From Slackia exigua ATCC 700122 (GTDB lineage Bacteria > Actinomycetota > Coriobacteriia > Coriobacteriales > Eggerthellaceae): DNA of 64,000 nucleotides. Position numbers and translations under genes: made by a program. Position 1 is the first letter of the stretch. Each line of letters opens with the position of its first letter. The notes beneath the pieces are model-generated. The model saw only the letters and a program-made list of their open reading frames with translations, was not told where the DNA came from and did not search any database. Below, in pieces: positions 46,631 to 56,126 of the stretch. The stretch covers positions 1,270,732-1,334,731 of the forward strand of contig NZ_GG700630.1 in the NCBI RefSeq assembly GCF_000162875.1. The letters run 5' to 3'.

Positions 46631-46695
46631 TTCGATGACTTATGGGAATGCTCGCGTCGCGTAAAACTCCTATGGCGCGGCTGCATGCGTTCCGC

Positions 46696-46701
46696 TATAA
46701 T
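46696..46701 (+). promoter_or_regulatory. candidate -10 element of tRNA-Thr
   Basis: TATAAT lies 27 nt before the tRNA-Thr 5' end. No clear -35 is seen. Confidence 0.4.
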
Positions 46702-46727
46702 TCTGCTCCGCGCTTGAAGCGCAGGAT

Positions 46728-46803
46728 GCCGATGTGGCTCAGTTGGTAGAGCAACGCACTCGTAATGCGTAGGTCAGCGGTTCGAGTCCGCTCATCGGCT
46801 CCA
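46728..46803 (+). tRNA. tRNA-Thr (anticodon CGT)
   Basis: A 76-nt cloverleaf with acceptor GCCGATG/CATCGGC, D-loop GGCTCAGTTGGTAGAGC, anticodon loop CTCGTAA (anticodon CGT), T-arm GGTTCGAGTCC, discriminator T and encoded CCA. Confidence 0.97.
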
Positions 46804-46815
46804 TCCGAATACGAA

Positions 46816-46847
46816 AGCCGGGGTTCGTTCGAGCCTCGGCTTTTTTA
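46816..46847 (+). terminator. rho-independent terminator after tRNA-Thr
   Basis: AGCCGGGG pairs with CCTCGGCT (one bulge/mismatch), followed by TTTTT, 13 nt after the tRNA. Confidence 0.85.
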
Positions 46848-47044
46848 TTGTTGACCGAGGTTGTATTCTCAGGGGAGCATCCCAAGGGCTTTTCGGCTGA
46901 GCTGTCTAAAAGGGCAAGGCGAAAACTCTATGCGATCGAGGAACTGCCGTTGGTCGCCATGGTTGAGCCATCGATCTCGCATGCAACGAATCCGATGCGA
47001 CACGGCATGACGCATGCGTGCGCATGTATCGAAAGGAAATCGGC

Positions 47045-47857
47045 ATGAATCTGCAGGACATGAAGCAGCGTAGGAGCGTCAGGACGTTCGATGGCAAGGG
47101 GCTCGACCCGGAAATGCTCGCGGCGATGCGTGAATTCCTGGCCGATGTTCCGAATCCGTTCGGAATCGAAGTGACGTTCGACGTGCTCGATGCCGAGGAG
47201 TACGGCCTTACGAGCAAGGTCATCTCCGGTGCGGACTACTACGTTTGCGCGAAAGTTGCCCGCAAATCGCGTGCCGAACTGGCATTCGGCTATTCTTTCG
47301 AGAAATTCATGCTGCAGGCGCACTCGCTCGGATTAGGGACCGTATGTCTTGCCGGCACGCTTGATCGTCCTGCATTCGAGCGCGCCATGAACGTCGGGGA
47401 GGGCGAGTTCATGCCCTGCGTAAGCCCGCTGGGCCGCCCGGCGCGCAAACGTTCCCTTCGCGAGAAGGCAATGCGCGCGGCGGTTAAGGCGGACACGCGT
47501 CATGCATCCGAGAAACTGTTCTTTACGGGAGACTTCGCGCATCCCTTGAGCGAGTCTGAAGTAGGGATGTGGAGCATCCCGCTTGAGGCGGTCCGGTGTG
47601 CGCCGTCGGCGCGAAACGCGCAGCCGTGGCGTCTCGTGGTCGATGGCGACCAGGTGCATTTCTTCGAGGCCAGAAGCAAAGGGTTCGAGAGGGAGACGAC
47701 CGGCGATGTGCAGAAGATCGATTTGGGCATCGCTGCATGCCATTGCGATATTGCTGCGGCGGAGGCAGGGATCGCCGGCGGCTTTCTCGAATCCGATCCC
47801 GGCATTCAGCGAGAAGGCACTGTCGAATACGTCTATACGTTCAAGAAAAGCTCGTAG
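47045..47857 (+). CDS. nitroreductase-family protein
   Basis: A 270-aa flavoprotein of the nitroreductase superfamily (TM-nitroreductase branch). The N-terminus MNLQDMKQRRSVRTFDGKGL is the FMN-binding start of the family. FMLQAHSLGLGTVCLAGTLD and APSARNAQPWRLVV carry further flavin contacts. It probably reduces nitro compounds, quinones or other small acceptors with NAD(P)H; the substrate is unknown. The ATG at 47045 follows AAAGGA by 8 nt and is preferred over an ATG at 47018. It converges on the toxin gene, 3 nt apart. Confidence 0.85.
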   Translation: MNLQDMKQRRSVRTFDGKGLDPEMLAAMREFLADVPNPFGIEVTFDVLDAEEYGLTSKVISGADYYVCAKVARKSRAELAFGYSFEKFMLQAHSLGLGTVCLAGTLDRPAFERAMNVGEGEFMPCVSPLGRPARKRSLREKAMRAAVKADTRHASEKLFFTGDFAHPLSESEVGMWSIPLEAVRCAPSARNAQPWRLVVDGDQVHFFEARSKGFERETTGDVQKIDLGIAACHCDIAAAEAGIAGGFLESDPGIQREGTVEYVYTFKKSS

Positions 47858-47860
47858 GCG

Positions 47861-48268
47861 TTAAAGCCTCGTCGATGTCACGCAGTCGACTCCCGTTTCT
47901 AGGCAGGCTTCCTGGAGTTCCTTGTCAAGCGTGAAAAGCGTCGATCCCGTTCGCCGGGCAAGAACCAGATACAACATGTCATAAGCAGAATGGTTCAGGC
48001 GGACGGCTTCATTGAAGGCTTCGACGACGAGGTCATCCGAGGGATGGATCTCGTCGATGAGCGCAATCGCTTCGCTTAATCGAACCTGGGCGTCCTTTCT
48101 TTCCAACATGCCTGCTTGATGGTATTTCCAGAAGACGTTTGCGAGCTCTGAACGCACGAGGTCGGGCGCAATGGATTTCTCTCCTTCAAGCATGAACTCA
48201 CGAAGCGCATCGCCTTCCCTAGAACCAAAAACGATCTGCGCGACTGCGCTGGCATCAAGGACGATCAT
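47861..48268 (-). CDS. PIN-domain toxin (VapC/FitB type)
   Basis: A 135-aa ribonuclease. The acidic PIN residues are visible: MIVLDASAV (Asp5), DLVRSELANVFW (Glu about 43), AYDMLYLVLARRTG (Asp about 97) and LFTLDKEL (Asp about 115). It probably cleaves tRNA or rRNA when free of its antitoxin. The start overlaps the antitoxin stop by 4 nt (ATGA), the standard toxin-antitoxin arrangement. Confidence 0.88.
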   Translation of the reverse strand: MIVLDASAVAQIVFGSREGDALREFMLEGEKSIAPDLVRSELANVFWKYHQAGMLERKDAQVRLSEAIALIDEIHPSDDLVVEAFNEAVRLNHSAYDMLYLVLARRTGSTLFTLDKELQEACLETGVDCVTSTRL

Positions 48269-48672
48269 GCACGTTCCTCTTCCGTCGATGAAACGACCTG
48301 ATTCAAGGATGTACCAAGAATCTGTGTGTCGCGTTCTTCGCGCATACCTTGGATGATATCGACGGGACCGAGTGCGCCGTTTGGAAGGTCGAGCTTCGGA
48401 AGGGCATCTATTCTTCGGAAGATCTCTTGTCGTTTCGCGATGCGCGCCTCTCGTTTCTGAAGGGATTCGTCCTGTTGATAAGGGGAATGGGGCGTGACGC
48501 GATGCCGATGCATCTCGCCGCTGCCCTGAATCTCTTCTTCGCCATGATCCCGCAGCACTCGTTCTACACACATGATGGTCTGCTGAGCGATGCTGCGGTG
48601 TTCGTGTGCCGCGGTCGCTTTCAGTTTTTTGTACAAATCTTCGGGGAATTCCCTTACCTGCAAGGCTGGCAT
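48265..48672 (-). CDS. FitA/VapB-like antitoxin
   Basis: A 135-aa protein. The first about 40 residues (MPALQVREFPEDLYKKLKAT, then HEHRSIAQQTIMCVERVL) are a ribbon-helix-helix DNA-binding domain of the FitA type. The rest is a charged, presumably disordered toxin-binding tail. It is longer than typical FitA antitoxins (about 75-85 aa). The start at 48672 is preferred over an ATG at 48729 because the RHH domain begins there. It forms an operon with the PIN toxin. Confidence 0.8.
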   Translation of the reverse strand: MPALQVREFPEDLYKKLKATAAHEHRSIAQQTIMCVERVLRDHGEEEIQGSGEMHRHRVTPHSPYQQDESLQKREARIAKRQEIFRRIDALPKLDLPNGALGPVDIIQGMREERDTQILGTSLNQVVSSTEEERA

Positions 48673-48697
48673 TCCGCACTCCGTTCTCCTGGCTATC

Positions 48698-48728
48698 ATG
48701 CATGCATTATACATGCGTATAACATGCA
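48698..48728. promoter_or_regulatory. candidate operator of the toxin-antitoxin operon
   Basis: TGCATTATA and TATAACATGCA form an inverted repeat around CATGCG, 26 nt upstream of the antitoxin start, with ATGCAT-type half-sites repeated. RHH antitoxins usually bind such a palindrome to autorepress. Confidence 0.5.
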
Positions 48729-48929
48729 ATTCATAGTGTCATGTCAGATGGATGTTCGGAGGGGTGGCCGCACAAACTGCTGGTCGTACAGTTTTGCCCC
48801 GATGCGCGAACCGCCTCCCATCCTACATTTGGGAATCGGGTGCGGGACGGGAAGCGATCGGGTCGAGTCGAACTCATACGTACCGAACCACGTGGCCCGA
48901 CCATGCATGTCTCGAGCCATTTTCTCCCA

Positions 48930-50111
48930 TCACGCGTTCGCGTTGCGCGCCCGCCCTATCGCGACGGCCACAAGGAAGATCGCGAGCGCGAACAGCAGGG
49001 CGATTCCGCAGTCTCCTATGAGGGGAGCGATCGTCTGCATCGAAGCGGAATCCGCATGCGCCGCTCCTGTGATCATGCTGTTCGTCCAATACGATGGCGT
49101 GAAATGGGCGATTTTGACGACGGCGTCGGGCATGAATTCGAGAGAGATCCAGGCGCCGCCCAGAAACGAGAGCACCATGCCGAGGATATTGGCCACGGCG
49201 TTGACCGCGTTGTCCTTAAGCCCGGCTTGGCCGAGCAGGAACCCTATCGCAACGGCGCAGAGCGCATACGCGAGCATCGCGGCGCCGGCGACGACAAGCA
49301 GCGGCCAGGACGAGGCCTCCATGTCGCCTCCGAATACGGCAAGTCCGAGCAGGCAGATCCAGAACCATCCGATCAAGCCGATGAGCAGACAGGCCGAAAA
49401 GATCTGCGTGCTTCGGGAAAAGCTTGGGATGGGCGACCCGAGCGTACGTCCGCGAATCGCGCGGCGATTGAGCTTATCCATGAACATCGAAATGGCGACC
49501 ACGATGAACGCGAACAGAGGATAGGTTGAAAACTGCAGGTAGATGGTCAGGCTGTTCGAAAGGGGCGTGGTGTCGGCGGGTATGAGCTCGGTCTCGGCGC
49601 GGTCGGCCATCGTATCGTCCGCGAGCGTCACGGCTTCCTCCACATCGTGCGCCGTCGTTCCCAGATACGTATAGACCTGGCCCAAGAACGAGGCCGTGCG
49701 CGTATTCATGAGCATGGCCGCGCCCGAACGATAGCTGACGACGGAATCGAGGCTGGGCGCATCCGTGCCGGATGCGACCGCTTCTTCGAAGTCGTGCTGA
49801 AATCCTTCAGGGATGACAAGGACGTATTGGATGCGGTCTTCGGCTGCGGCATCCTGCAGCGCGCGGGCGCTATCGTCGATCTCGGTCATTTCGCCGACCG
49901 TCGAAAGGTAGTCGGCGACCGCATGCGACAGCTGGCTGCCATCTCGATCCACGACCGCGACGACGGGCTTCGGATCTGTAACGGTCTCGGAATTCGATAC
50001 GCCGTTCGCAAGGCCCATGAACAGGCCGAGCATGCTCAACAGGATCAGATAGACCAGCACGTAGGCTCTATGCGCGGCCACGATCCGCAGAGCGGTTCTA
50101 AAGATGCTCAT
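48930..50111 (-). CDS. ABC-2 type permease (YhgE/drug-exporter-like), second subunit
   Basis: A 393-aa protein. One N-terminal segment (LVYLILLSMLGLFMGLANGV) is followed by a large extracytoplasmic domain (about 45-190) and a C-terminal cluster of five to six segments, the layout of ABC-2 exporter permeases. It overlaps the preceding permease by 14 nt and uses the ATPase at 51346. The substrate is unknown: a drug, peptide or lipid. It is the last gene of the leftward operon. Confidence 0.83.
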   Translation of the reverse strand: MSIFRTALRIVAAHRAYVLVYLILLSMLGLFMGLANGVSNSETVTDPKPVVAVVDRDGSQLSHAVADYLSTVGEMTEIDDSARALQDAAAEDRIQYVLVIPEGFQHDFEEAVASGTDAPSLDSVVSYRSGAAMLMNTRTASFLGQVYTYLGTTAHDVEEAVTLADDTMADRAETELIPADTTPLSNSLTIYLQFSTYPLFAFIVVAISMFMDKLNRRAIRGRTLGSPIPSFSRSTQIFSACLLIGLIGWFWICLLGLAVFGGDMEASSWPLLVVAGAAMLAYALCAVAIGFLLGQAGLKDNAVNAVANILGMVLSFLGGAWISLEFMPDAVVKIAHFTPSYWTNSMITGAAHADSASMQTIAPLIGDCGIALLFALAIFLVAVAIGRARNANA

Positions 50112-51336
50112 AGCTCATCCTCCTCATGCGAGCCAGCGCGATGATCATGAAGATCGCGGCCATGCCGAGCATGGCGGCGCAATTCTGGGCGAAGGGGCTC
50201 AGCGTGTCGTAATACAGCAGGCTGAAGAACCCATGGGTCGATTCCCACAACGGATTCGCCCAGGACAGCACCGGAACCGTGGCTTCGACGAAATCGGCGA
50301 GTTTCTGCGCTGCCGTGCCGTAGAGCCCTGTGAACAGCGAAAGCAGGCAGGTGATTCCTGAAATCATGCCGGTCGTCATAGTGCGCATCGTGCCGAAGAC
50401 GGCACCGGCTGCGCATGACATGAGGCTCGATACTCCCAGAACGACGATGCAAAGCACCTGACGCGAACCGAAATCGACCCCGACGAAGAATTTCAGGAAC
50501 AGAAATGCCGCAAGCAGGCATCCCATGATGCAGGCCCATGAAGCGGCAAGGCAGGATACGAGCATCTTCCAACGAGGCATGCCTGCCATGGTCTGCCGTG
50601 CGCCGAGCGCGGATGTATTGGCGCACAGGTTTCTGATGGCGATCATCGAGAAGGTCATGCCCATGCCGCAGGCGAAGGCGAGCAGGGAAAAGTAGTATCG
50701 CACAGACGCATCGACCTCCTGATGCGTGACCTGCGCCTTTTCGATGGCGATGCGGTCTTGGCGACTGGCCAGCCCATCTATGACCGACGACATGAATGCA
50801 TCGGCATCAACGTCCGATCCCGTCTGCGTGAAGGACGCGAGCGTCGTCGGGTCGATGACGCCCTGCTCGATCGCCCAGGTCATGTCGCCTGAAAGAATGG
50901 CCCGATACTGAGCTCGCGTCTCAACGTATGCATCGAGCACCGCGCGCAGCACCATGATGGTGACCGAATCGTTCCCTTCGGCAGTCACGTGCAGGGTCGG
51001 GGTGTCGTCCTCGACATCGATATATCCGACGACGTCGCCGTTCTTCGCCGCCGCGCGCGCATCGTCGGCATTCGCGAAGAACGTGGGCTCGACGAGGCGC
51101 GTTTCGGCATCCTCGTCCGATATGCCTCTGATGCACGCATCGAATCCCGGCGCCGCATCGTAGGCGTCGTCCTGCACGATGCCGAACGGCTGGGCGGAGG
51201 GTTCGTAGCTGTCCTGCAGGTTCGAAAACATGGCCATGAATATAAGCGAGAGCACGATTATGAATCCGAGCGACCAGACCATGAGCACTTTGTCCCGCAG
51301 CATTCCTATGACCTGGTATTTGAATGTCGTCAGCAT
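50098..51336 (-). CDS. ABC-2 type permease, first subunit
   Basis: A 412-aa protein with the same layout as its partner: an N-terminal segment (LMVWSLGFIIVLSLIFMAMF), a large external domain (about 40-215) and six C-terminal hydrophobic segments. It forms a heterodimeric channel with the next gene. It lies 9 nt after the ATPase gene. Confidence 0.83.
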   Translation of the reverse strand: MLTTFKYQVIGMLRDKVLMVWSLGFIIVLSLIFMAMFSNLQDSYEPSAQPFGIVQDDAYDAAPGFDACIRGISDEDAETRLVEPTFFANADDARAAAKNGDVVGYIDVEDDTPTLHVTAEGNDSVTIMVLRAVLDAYVETRAQYRAILSGDMTWAIEQGVIDPTTLASFTQTGSDVDADAFMSSVIDGLASRQDRIAIEKAQVTHQEVDASVRYYFSLLAFACGMGMTFSMIAIRNLCANTSALGARQTMAGMPRWKMLVSCLAASWACIMGCLLAAFLFLKFFVGVDFGSRQVLCIVVLGVSSLMSCAAGAVFGTMRTMTTGMISGITCLLSLFTGLYGTAAQKLADFVEATVPVLSWANPLWESTHGFFSLLYYDTLSPFAQNCAAMLGMAAIFMIIALARMRRMSYEHL

Positions 51337-51345
51337 CGCTGCCCC

Positions 51346-52293
51346 CTACGCCTCGTCACGCAGGGCGCGGCCGGTGATCTCGAGGAACACGTCGTTCAGC
51401 GTGGGCGGCTCGGATGTCACGCGTCCGTACGGCGCATCGGCATCGGCCAGCACGGCCAGGACGTCGACGAGGTTATGGGCGCCCGACGAGCATTCAACGG
51501 TCGCGATGCCCCCATCGAACGCGACGCTGCGGACGCAGGCGAGCCCGCGCAGCCGTTCGAGCGCGGCATCTTCGAGCGTCGCGGCTTCGATCCTGATGCG
51601 CTCGCCCATGCCGATCATGCTCTTGAGCTCGTCGCTCGTTCCCTCTGCAACCTTCGTGCCATGGTCCATGATCATGATGCGCGAGCAGATCTGCTCGACT
51701 TCTTCCATGTAATGGCTGGTATAGACGATGGTTGCACCTTCTGCGTTCAGGCGCAGGATTCCCTCGAGGATGGAATTGCGGCTCTGGGGATCGACGGCGA
51801 CGGTCGGCTCGTCCAAGAAGATGAGCTCGGGTTTGTGCGCGATGCCGCAGGCGATGTTCAATCGGCGCAGCAGCCCGCCCGAAAGCTTCTTCGGACGGAA
51901 TTTCTCGAATTTCTCAAGTCCGACGAACGCGATGGCATCGTCGACCATTCGGTGTCGCTGCGCACGGTCGGAAACGTAGAGCGCGCAGAACGCATCGATG
52001 TTTTCACGTACGGTGAGTTCGTCGAATACGGCCACGTCCTGAGGAACGATGCCGATGCGACGCTTCGATTCGTAGTCCGTCGCGTTCATGCGGGTGCCGA
52101 ACAGATCGATCTCGCCATGGTCGTAGCGCAGCAGCTGCAGGATGCAGTTGATCGTCGTGGTTTTCCCTGACCCGTTGGGGCCGAGGAGTCCGAAGATCTC
52201 ACCTGGGTGGATGTCGAAGTTCAGATGATCGACGGCTGCGAGTTCTCCGTACCGTTTCACCAGGTTCCGCACCTGGACGATGCTGCGTTCCAT
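51346..52293 (-). CDS. ABC exporter ATPase (DrrA/CcmA-like)
   Basis: A 315-aa ATP-binding protein. Walker A is [10 protein letters not shown] (about 39-48), then signature [19 protein letters not shown], Walker [15 protein letters not shown] and [15 protein letters not shown]-terminal DrrA-type regulatory domain (about 220-315) follows. The start at 52293 is preferred over 52326 because the ABC domain begins directly and an AAAGG is placed upstream. It is divergent from the two-component system at 52428, which probably regulates it. Confidence 0.9.
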   Translation of the reverse strand: MERSIVQVRNLVKRYGELAAVDHLNFDIHPGEIFGLLGPNGSGKTTTINCILQLLRYDHGEIDLFGTRMNATDYESKRRIGIVPQDVAVFDELTVRENIDAFCALYVSDRAQRHRMVDDAIAFVGLEKFEKFRPKKLSGGLLRRLNIACGIAHKPELIFLDEPTVAVDPQSRNSILEGILRLNAEGATIVYTSHYMEEVEQICSRIMIMDHGTKVAEGTSDELKSMIGMGERIRIEAATLEDAALERLRGLACVRSVAFDGGIATVECSSGAHNLVDVLAVLADADAPYGRVTSEPPTLNDVFLEITGRALRDEA

Positions 52294-52362
52294 ACAGGGG
52301 CCTTTCTTCTCGATCGGTATCCTCATTCTCGACCAGAAGCATGGTGGGCGAAAGTGAGCGTC

Positions 52363-52391
52363 GTCATGAATGGACCCTGACGTTTGTCATG
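52363..52391. promoter_or_regulatory. candidate response-regulator sites between the ABC exporter and its TCS
   Basis: In the 134-bp divergent gap an inverted repeat TGAC-GTTT-GTCA (52378-52389) overlaps the second of two direct GTCATG hexamers (52363-52368 and 52386-52391). NarL-type regulators often bind paired heptamers in such positions. This is an inference from symmetry only. Confidence 0.35.
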
Positions 52392-52427
52392 GATGCCCGG
52401 CCGAGCCTTTCGCATAGAATGGCCGGT

Positions 52428-53717
52428 ATGGAAAGAATCATCGACAAAGCCCTCGTTGCGGCGGTCTGTTTGGCGCTCTCGTTCGCATTCGCGTTCGCGC
52501 GCGGCGAACGCGGCCTGGCTGTCGTCTTCTTCGTGGCGGGAATCGGTTTCTCGGCGGTCTTCGAGCTCATATCCGCACGTGCGGGTGCGGCGGCGAAGGA
52601 CGGCTCGGCGGTAGGGACGGCCTCCTCCGAGCTCACGGTCGCATGTGCGGGTTCGGATCGCCGCATCCTCACGGCATGGTGCGTGACCTCCGCCGTGGTT
52701 TTCGGAGCAGCGGAATCGGGTCTGGCCATGCTGCCTCTCGTAGCGTATGACGCGGCGAGGGCGGGCGATGCGTCGAAGACTTCGCATAGTGCGGTCGCGT
52801 CGGCGACCTGGATTCTTCCTCTCGCCGCATGGATGGCCACGCGGAGCATTTTCCTCTTCGAAGCGTTCTGCGTGGCCATCGCCTGTTTTGGCGCCGCCTT
52901 GGTCTCGCTTCGCACGACGAGGCTCCTCGATACCGAAGGCCGCATGCGAAACCTGCAGGACGATCTGCAGGACAGGTTGCTCGATCTTGATGCGAGGAAT
53001 CATGAGCTGCAGGCGGCGCGCGGTTTCGAAGCGCGCGAAGTCGCCTTGGCCGAACGCACGCGCATCGCGCGGGACATCCATGACAAGGTGGGCCATCAGC
53101 TGACGCGGCTGTCGCTCCAGACGAAGGCATTGCAGGTGGTGCATGCGCCGGATGCGAGCGTGACGGCTGATTTCGGCCGTATCGCCGCGGGTCTTGACGA
53201 CGCGCTCGATACCATGCGCAAGAGCGTGCATGACCTGGAAGACGACGGCGTGAGCCTTTCCGTGGAGCTGAATCGCCTCGCAGGGACTTCGGGCATTCCG
53301 AAGGTGCGTGTGGCATGCGTTCTGGATACAGAGCCGCCGGCGGCTGTGACGCGCTGCCTGGTTTCGGTCGCGCGTGAATCCCTGACCAATGCCGCACGGC
53401 ATGCGCACGCGGCGCACGCGAGCGTCCGTGCGACCGAGTATCCTGCGTTCTGGCAGCTGGTCGTGCGCAACGACGGGGTTGTGCCCCGTGGTCCGGCGGA
53501 GGCCTTCCTTGAAGCCGAGCGCTCCGGCGGCATGGGGGTGCGAACGATGCGGGAAAGCGTGGCTTCCCATGGAGGCATTATAAGATTGACCTGCGGCGAT
53601 GAGTTCGTGGTGTTCGTATCCATTCCGAAGGGGAAAGAATCGGACGCACCTGACGACGGTGCGAGGGATGCGGCGGATAGAAGCGTACGGACGACGACCG
53701 AGGAGGTCGCTGAATGA
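52428..53717 (+). CDS. NarL-partner sensor histidine kinase (HPK7)
   Basis: A 429-aa membrane kinase. About four to five hydrophobic segments (residues 5-160) precede a coiled coil and the HisKA_3 box ERTRIARDIHDKVGHQLTRL (His about 218). The C-terminal HATPase has ESLTNAARHAHA and SGGMGVRTMRESV. A Ser/Asp-rich tail follows. The start is uncertain: ATG 52428 or ATG 52419 lie just after a -10-like CATAGAAT, so the message may be nearly leaderless. It overlaps its response regulator by 4 nt and is divergent from the ABC-2 exporter. Confidence 0.85.
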   Translation: MERIIDKALVAAVCLALSFAFAFARGERGLAVVFFVAGIGFSAVFELISARAGAAAKDGSAVGTASSELTVACAGSDRRILTAWCVTSAVVFGAAESGLAMLPLVAYDAARAGDASKTSHSAVASATWILPLAAWMATRSIFLFEAFCVAIACFGAALVSLRTTRLLDTEGRMRNLQDDLQDRLLDLDARNHELQAARGFEAREVALAERTRIARDIHDKVGHQLTRLSLQTKALQVVHAPDASVTADFGRIAAGLDDALDTMRKSVHDLEDDGVSLSVELNRLAGTSGIPKVRVACVLDTEPPAAVTRCLVSVARESLTNAARHAHAAHASVRATEYPAFWQLVVRNDGVVPRGPAEAFLEAERSGGMGVRTMRESVASHGGIIRLTCGDEFVVFVSIPKGKESDAPDDGARDAADRSVRTTTEEVAE

Positions 53718-54349
53718 AGCTCGTAATCGTGGACGACGATCCGATCGTACGTGAATCCCTGGGAATCATCCTGGACGCGCAGGCAGATATCGAGGTCGTC
53801 GCGTTCGGGTCGGACGGCGACGATGCGGTGCGCCTGTTCGAAGAGCATGCTCCCGATGTGCTGCTTTCCGATATACGCATGTCGGGTCGCGACGGGCTTT
53901 CCGCTGCCGAGGAGCTCTTGAGGCACGATCCCGAGGCACGCGTCGTGTTCCTGACCACGTTTTCGGACGACGAATACATCGTGCGGGCGCTCAAGATGGG
54001 TGCGCGCGGGTACCTGATCAAACAGGACGTCGCGTCCATCGCCCCTGCGCTGCGCGCCGTGATGGCAGGCCAGAACGTGCTTGAAGGCGAGGTCTTGGAG
54101 CGGGCCGCATTCATGGCGGGCGGCATCGGGGGCTCCCGTACCGACGAATCGGCGCTCTCTTCCCTGACCGAGCGTGAACGCGAAGTCGTCCGTGCGGTCG
54201 CGGAAGGTCTGGATAACGCCGAAGCGGCCGATATGCTCTGCATGTCCGAAGGCACGCTCCGCAATCACATCAGCTCGGTGCTCGCCAAGCTCGGTCTGCG
54301 TAATCGCACTCAGATCGCCGTGTTCTACTACCGCAGGTGCGTCGGCTGA
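53714..54349 (+). CDS. NarL/FixJ-family response regulator
   Basis: A 211-aa regulator. The receiver domain (1-120) has VDDDPIVRESLG, phospho-acceptor Asp in VLLSDIRMSG (about 54) and a conserved lysine in YLIKQDV. The C-terminal LuxR helix-turn-helix is LTEREREVVRAVAEGLDNAE then MSEGTLRNHISSVLAKLGL. It is coupled to the kinase by an ATGA overlap. The likely target is the divergent ABC-2 exporter operon. Confidence 0.92.
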   Translation: MKLVIVDDDPIVRESLGIILDAQADIEVVAFGSDGDDAVRLFEEHAPDVLLSDIRMSGRDGLSAAEELLRHDPEARVVFLTTFSDDEYIVRALKMGARGYLIKQDVASIAPALRAVMAGQNVLEGEVLERAAFMAGGIGGSRTDESALSSLTEREREVVRAVAEGLDNAEAADMLCMSEGTLRNHISSVLAKLGLRNRTQIAVFYYRRCVG

Positions 54350-54381
54350 GGGTAGGGAGTCGGCCGAGGGTAGGGGGTCGG

Positions 54382-56046
54382 TCACGCTCGATGCGCCCAA
54401 GACCAGAGCGGCCAGGGTTCACGCGTCCTCGAGTCTTCATAGGCGATGATGCGGTCTTTCAGGATATCCGCCTCGTACTCGTATGAATCGCCGTAGTTCA
54501 GATCGTCTCCGAGGTGTAGCTTTTCGTTCGCGTCGGATTTCGTTCTCAGGTATGTTTCAAGCGCCTGAAGATCGGACAAGGTATCCGCATTGGTATGCAT
54601 GCTCAGATACCACGTGTCGACGTTTTCGATAGCGCCGGATTCATATTGGGCCACGTTGTACCGGACGATCAGCTTGTCGATGTTCATGAAGTTGAAGCAG
54701 ATCCAGAGGGCCAGGCCAGCGATCATGAAGATGCGGAAGAAGTTGGTCTTCGCATAGAACGTTTTGACGAGAAGCGCCGCGAGGAGCACGGCCGTGAACG
54801 TCATGCCGAGCAGTGTGAGCAGGCGCATCAGCGTGAGGCCGTATTCCTGGATATAGAGATTCATGCGCATCGCCGCCGAGGCGAGGATGACCGCGGTCAT
54901 CAGCACGAGCGCGACGTTGCCGACCGTAAGGGCCGCGCGGGATCCGACGGACTGCGCATGTCCCGCGCCTTGCGCTGCAAGGAGCCCGATGCATGCATTG
55001 ATGATGCCGACGGTGGCAAGCTGGAAGAATCCGGTGCGTGCGTACTCGGCATAGCCGCCGTACATATGGACGCTTTCCGTGCCGCCGAACAGGTAGATGA
55101 ACTGCACCGCGACGAAGACGAGATACACGATATCGACGCTTATGAGGACGATGACCTGCGTCGCCGCCGGAATGCGGCGGGCGATGCGTCTGCTCGAAGC
55201 GTCAGGAAGGGCGCCTTCGCCCGCGCTTGCATGCGGGTTGGAGCGGGCGTGGGATGCAGCCCACAGCAGGCTGAACGCCAAAGGCGTCACGATGAGGACG
55301 ATGGTCAGGTGCGTGACTATCCTGTCGAAGCGCAGGTGCGCGAGGAGATCGAATATGCGCGAGAAGATCTGCGAGAACATGGCATCGGCGCTGGCGAGCA
55401 GCGGGATGATGAGGATGACGAGCAGGCCGAGCGCGATGCCGATGCCTGCGGCCACGCCCTGCGGCCCGTGCGCACGTCCGTCCTTGCCGCGGGATCGGTG
55501 CGCCAGGGCATTCAGAGGGCCGAGCAGATTCGAGAACAGGGCTACGAAGAAGAACCAGATGGAGGCCCCGACAGCTCGGCTGCTCGCCCAGCATCCTTCC
55601 CAAAGGTTCGCCACGAGGAAGACATCCAGGGTCAGCGTTCCGCCTAAGATGAGGCAATTGAGGAAGCGAAGGTCGGGATTCGCGTACAGCGCAGGAATGA
55701 GGGCAAGAATCAGGCAGGTTACGGTAAGGGGTATGGTCACCCGATCGATACGCGCATGTTTACCCAAGATGGCGAACGCGCATGCCAGAACGGCGATGGT
55801 CATGATCGTGAGACCGACGCCCGGCAAGGAGCCGAATTCCATCGCATCGTACGGATAGAAGATGAATGACGAAAGAACGGCCTGGCCGAAGGCGAGCAAA
55901 AGCGCAAGCCGGCTCTTCTTGTCGAAAGGGATGCTCTTCTTCGGCATCTTCACGGGGGCTTCGGGCGATGCGGATGGGGTTGCCGATGGCATCGGCGATG
56001 CCGCGGCTTCGCTTGGCGGCTGGGGCAATGCGTGGTTTCGAGGCAT
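54382..56046 (-). CDS. polytopic membrane protein, DUF4153/DUF4173-like
   Basis: A 554-aa protein. A Pro/Ala/Ser-rich cytoplasmic N-terminus (about 1-40) is followed by about twelve hydrophobic segments and a C-terminal soluble tail (about 470-554) that includes YLSMHTNADTLSDLQALETY. FFLVALFSNLLGPLNAL-type segments and the C-terminal layout resemble DUF4153/DUF4173 proteins of unknown role. A strong AAGGAGG lies 5 nt before the ATG at 56046. It lies downstream of the XRE regulator and DUF2975 genes and may share their transcript. Confidence 0.7.
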   Translation of the reverse strand: MPRNHALPQPPSEAAASPMPSATPSASPEAPVKMPKKSIPFDKKSRLALLLAFGQAVLSSFIFYPYDAMEFGSLPGVGLTIMTIAVLACAFAILGKHARIDRVTIPLTVTCLILALIPALYANPDLRFLNCLILGGTLTLDVFLVANLWEGCWASSRAVGASIWFFFVALFSNLLGPLNALAHRSRGKDGRAHGPQGVAAGIGIALGLLVILIIPLLASADAMFSQIFSRIFDLLAHLRFDRIVTHLTIVLIVTPLAFSLLWAASHARSNPHASAGEGALPDASSRRIARRIPAATQVIVLISVDIVYLVFVAVQFIYLFGGTESVHMYGGYAEYARTGFFQLATVGIINACIGLLAAQGAGHAQSVGSRAALTVGNVALVLMTAVILASAAMRMNLYIQEYGLTLMRLLTLLGMTFTAVLLAALLVKTFYAKTNFFRIFMIAGLALWICFNFMNIDKLIVRYNVAQYESGAIENVDTWYLSMHTNADTLSDLQALETYLRTKSDANEKLHLGDDLNYGDSYEYEADILKDRIIAYEDSRTREPWPLWSWAHRA

Positions 56047-56126
56047 GATTCCTCCTTGCGCGCATGAACGCACGTTCTGCAACGGTTCTCTCTTGATGCA
56101 TCGGGCCGCGTTCGCCCGATGGGGGT

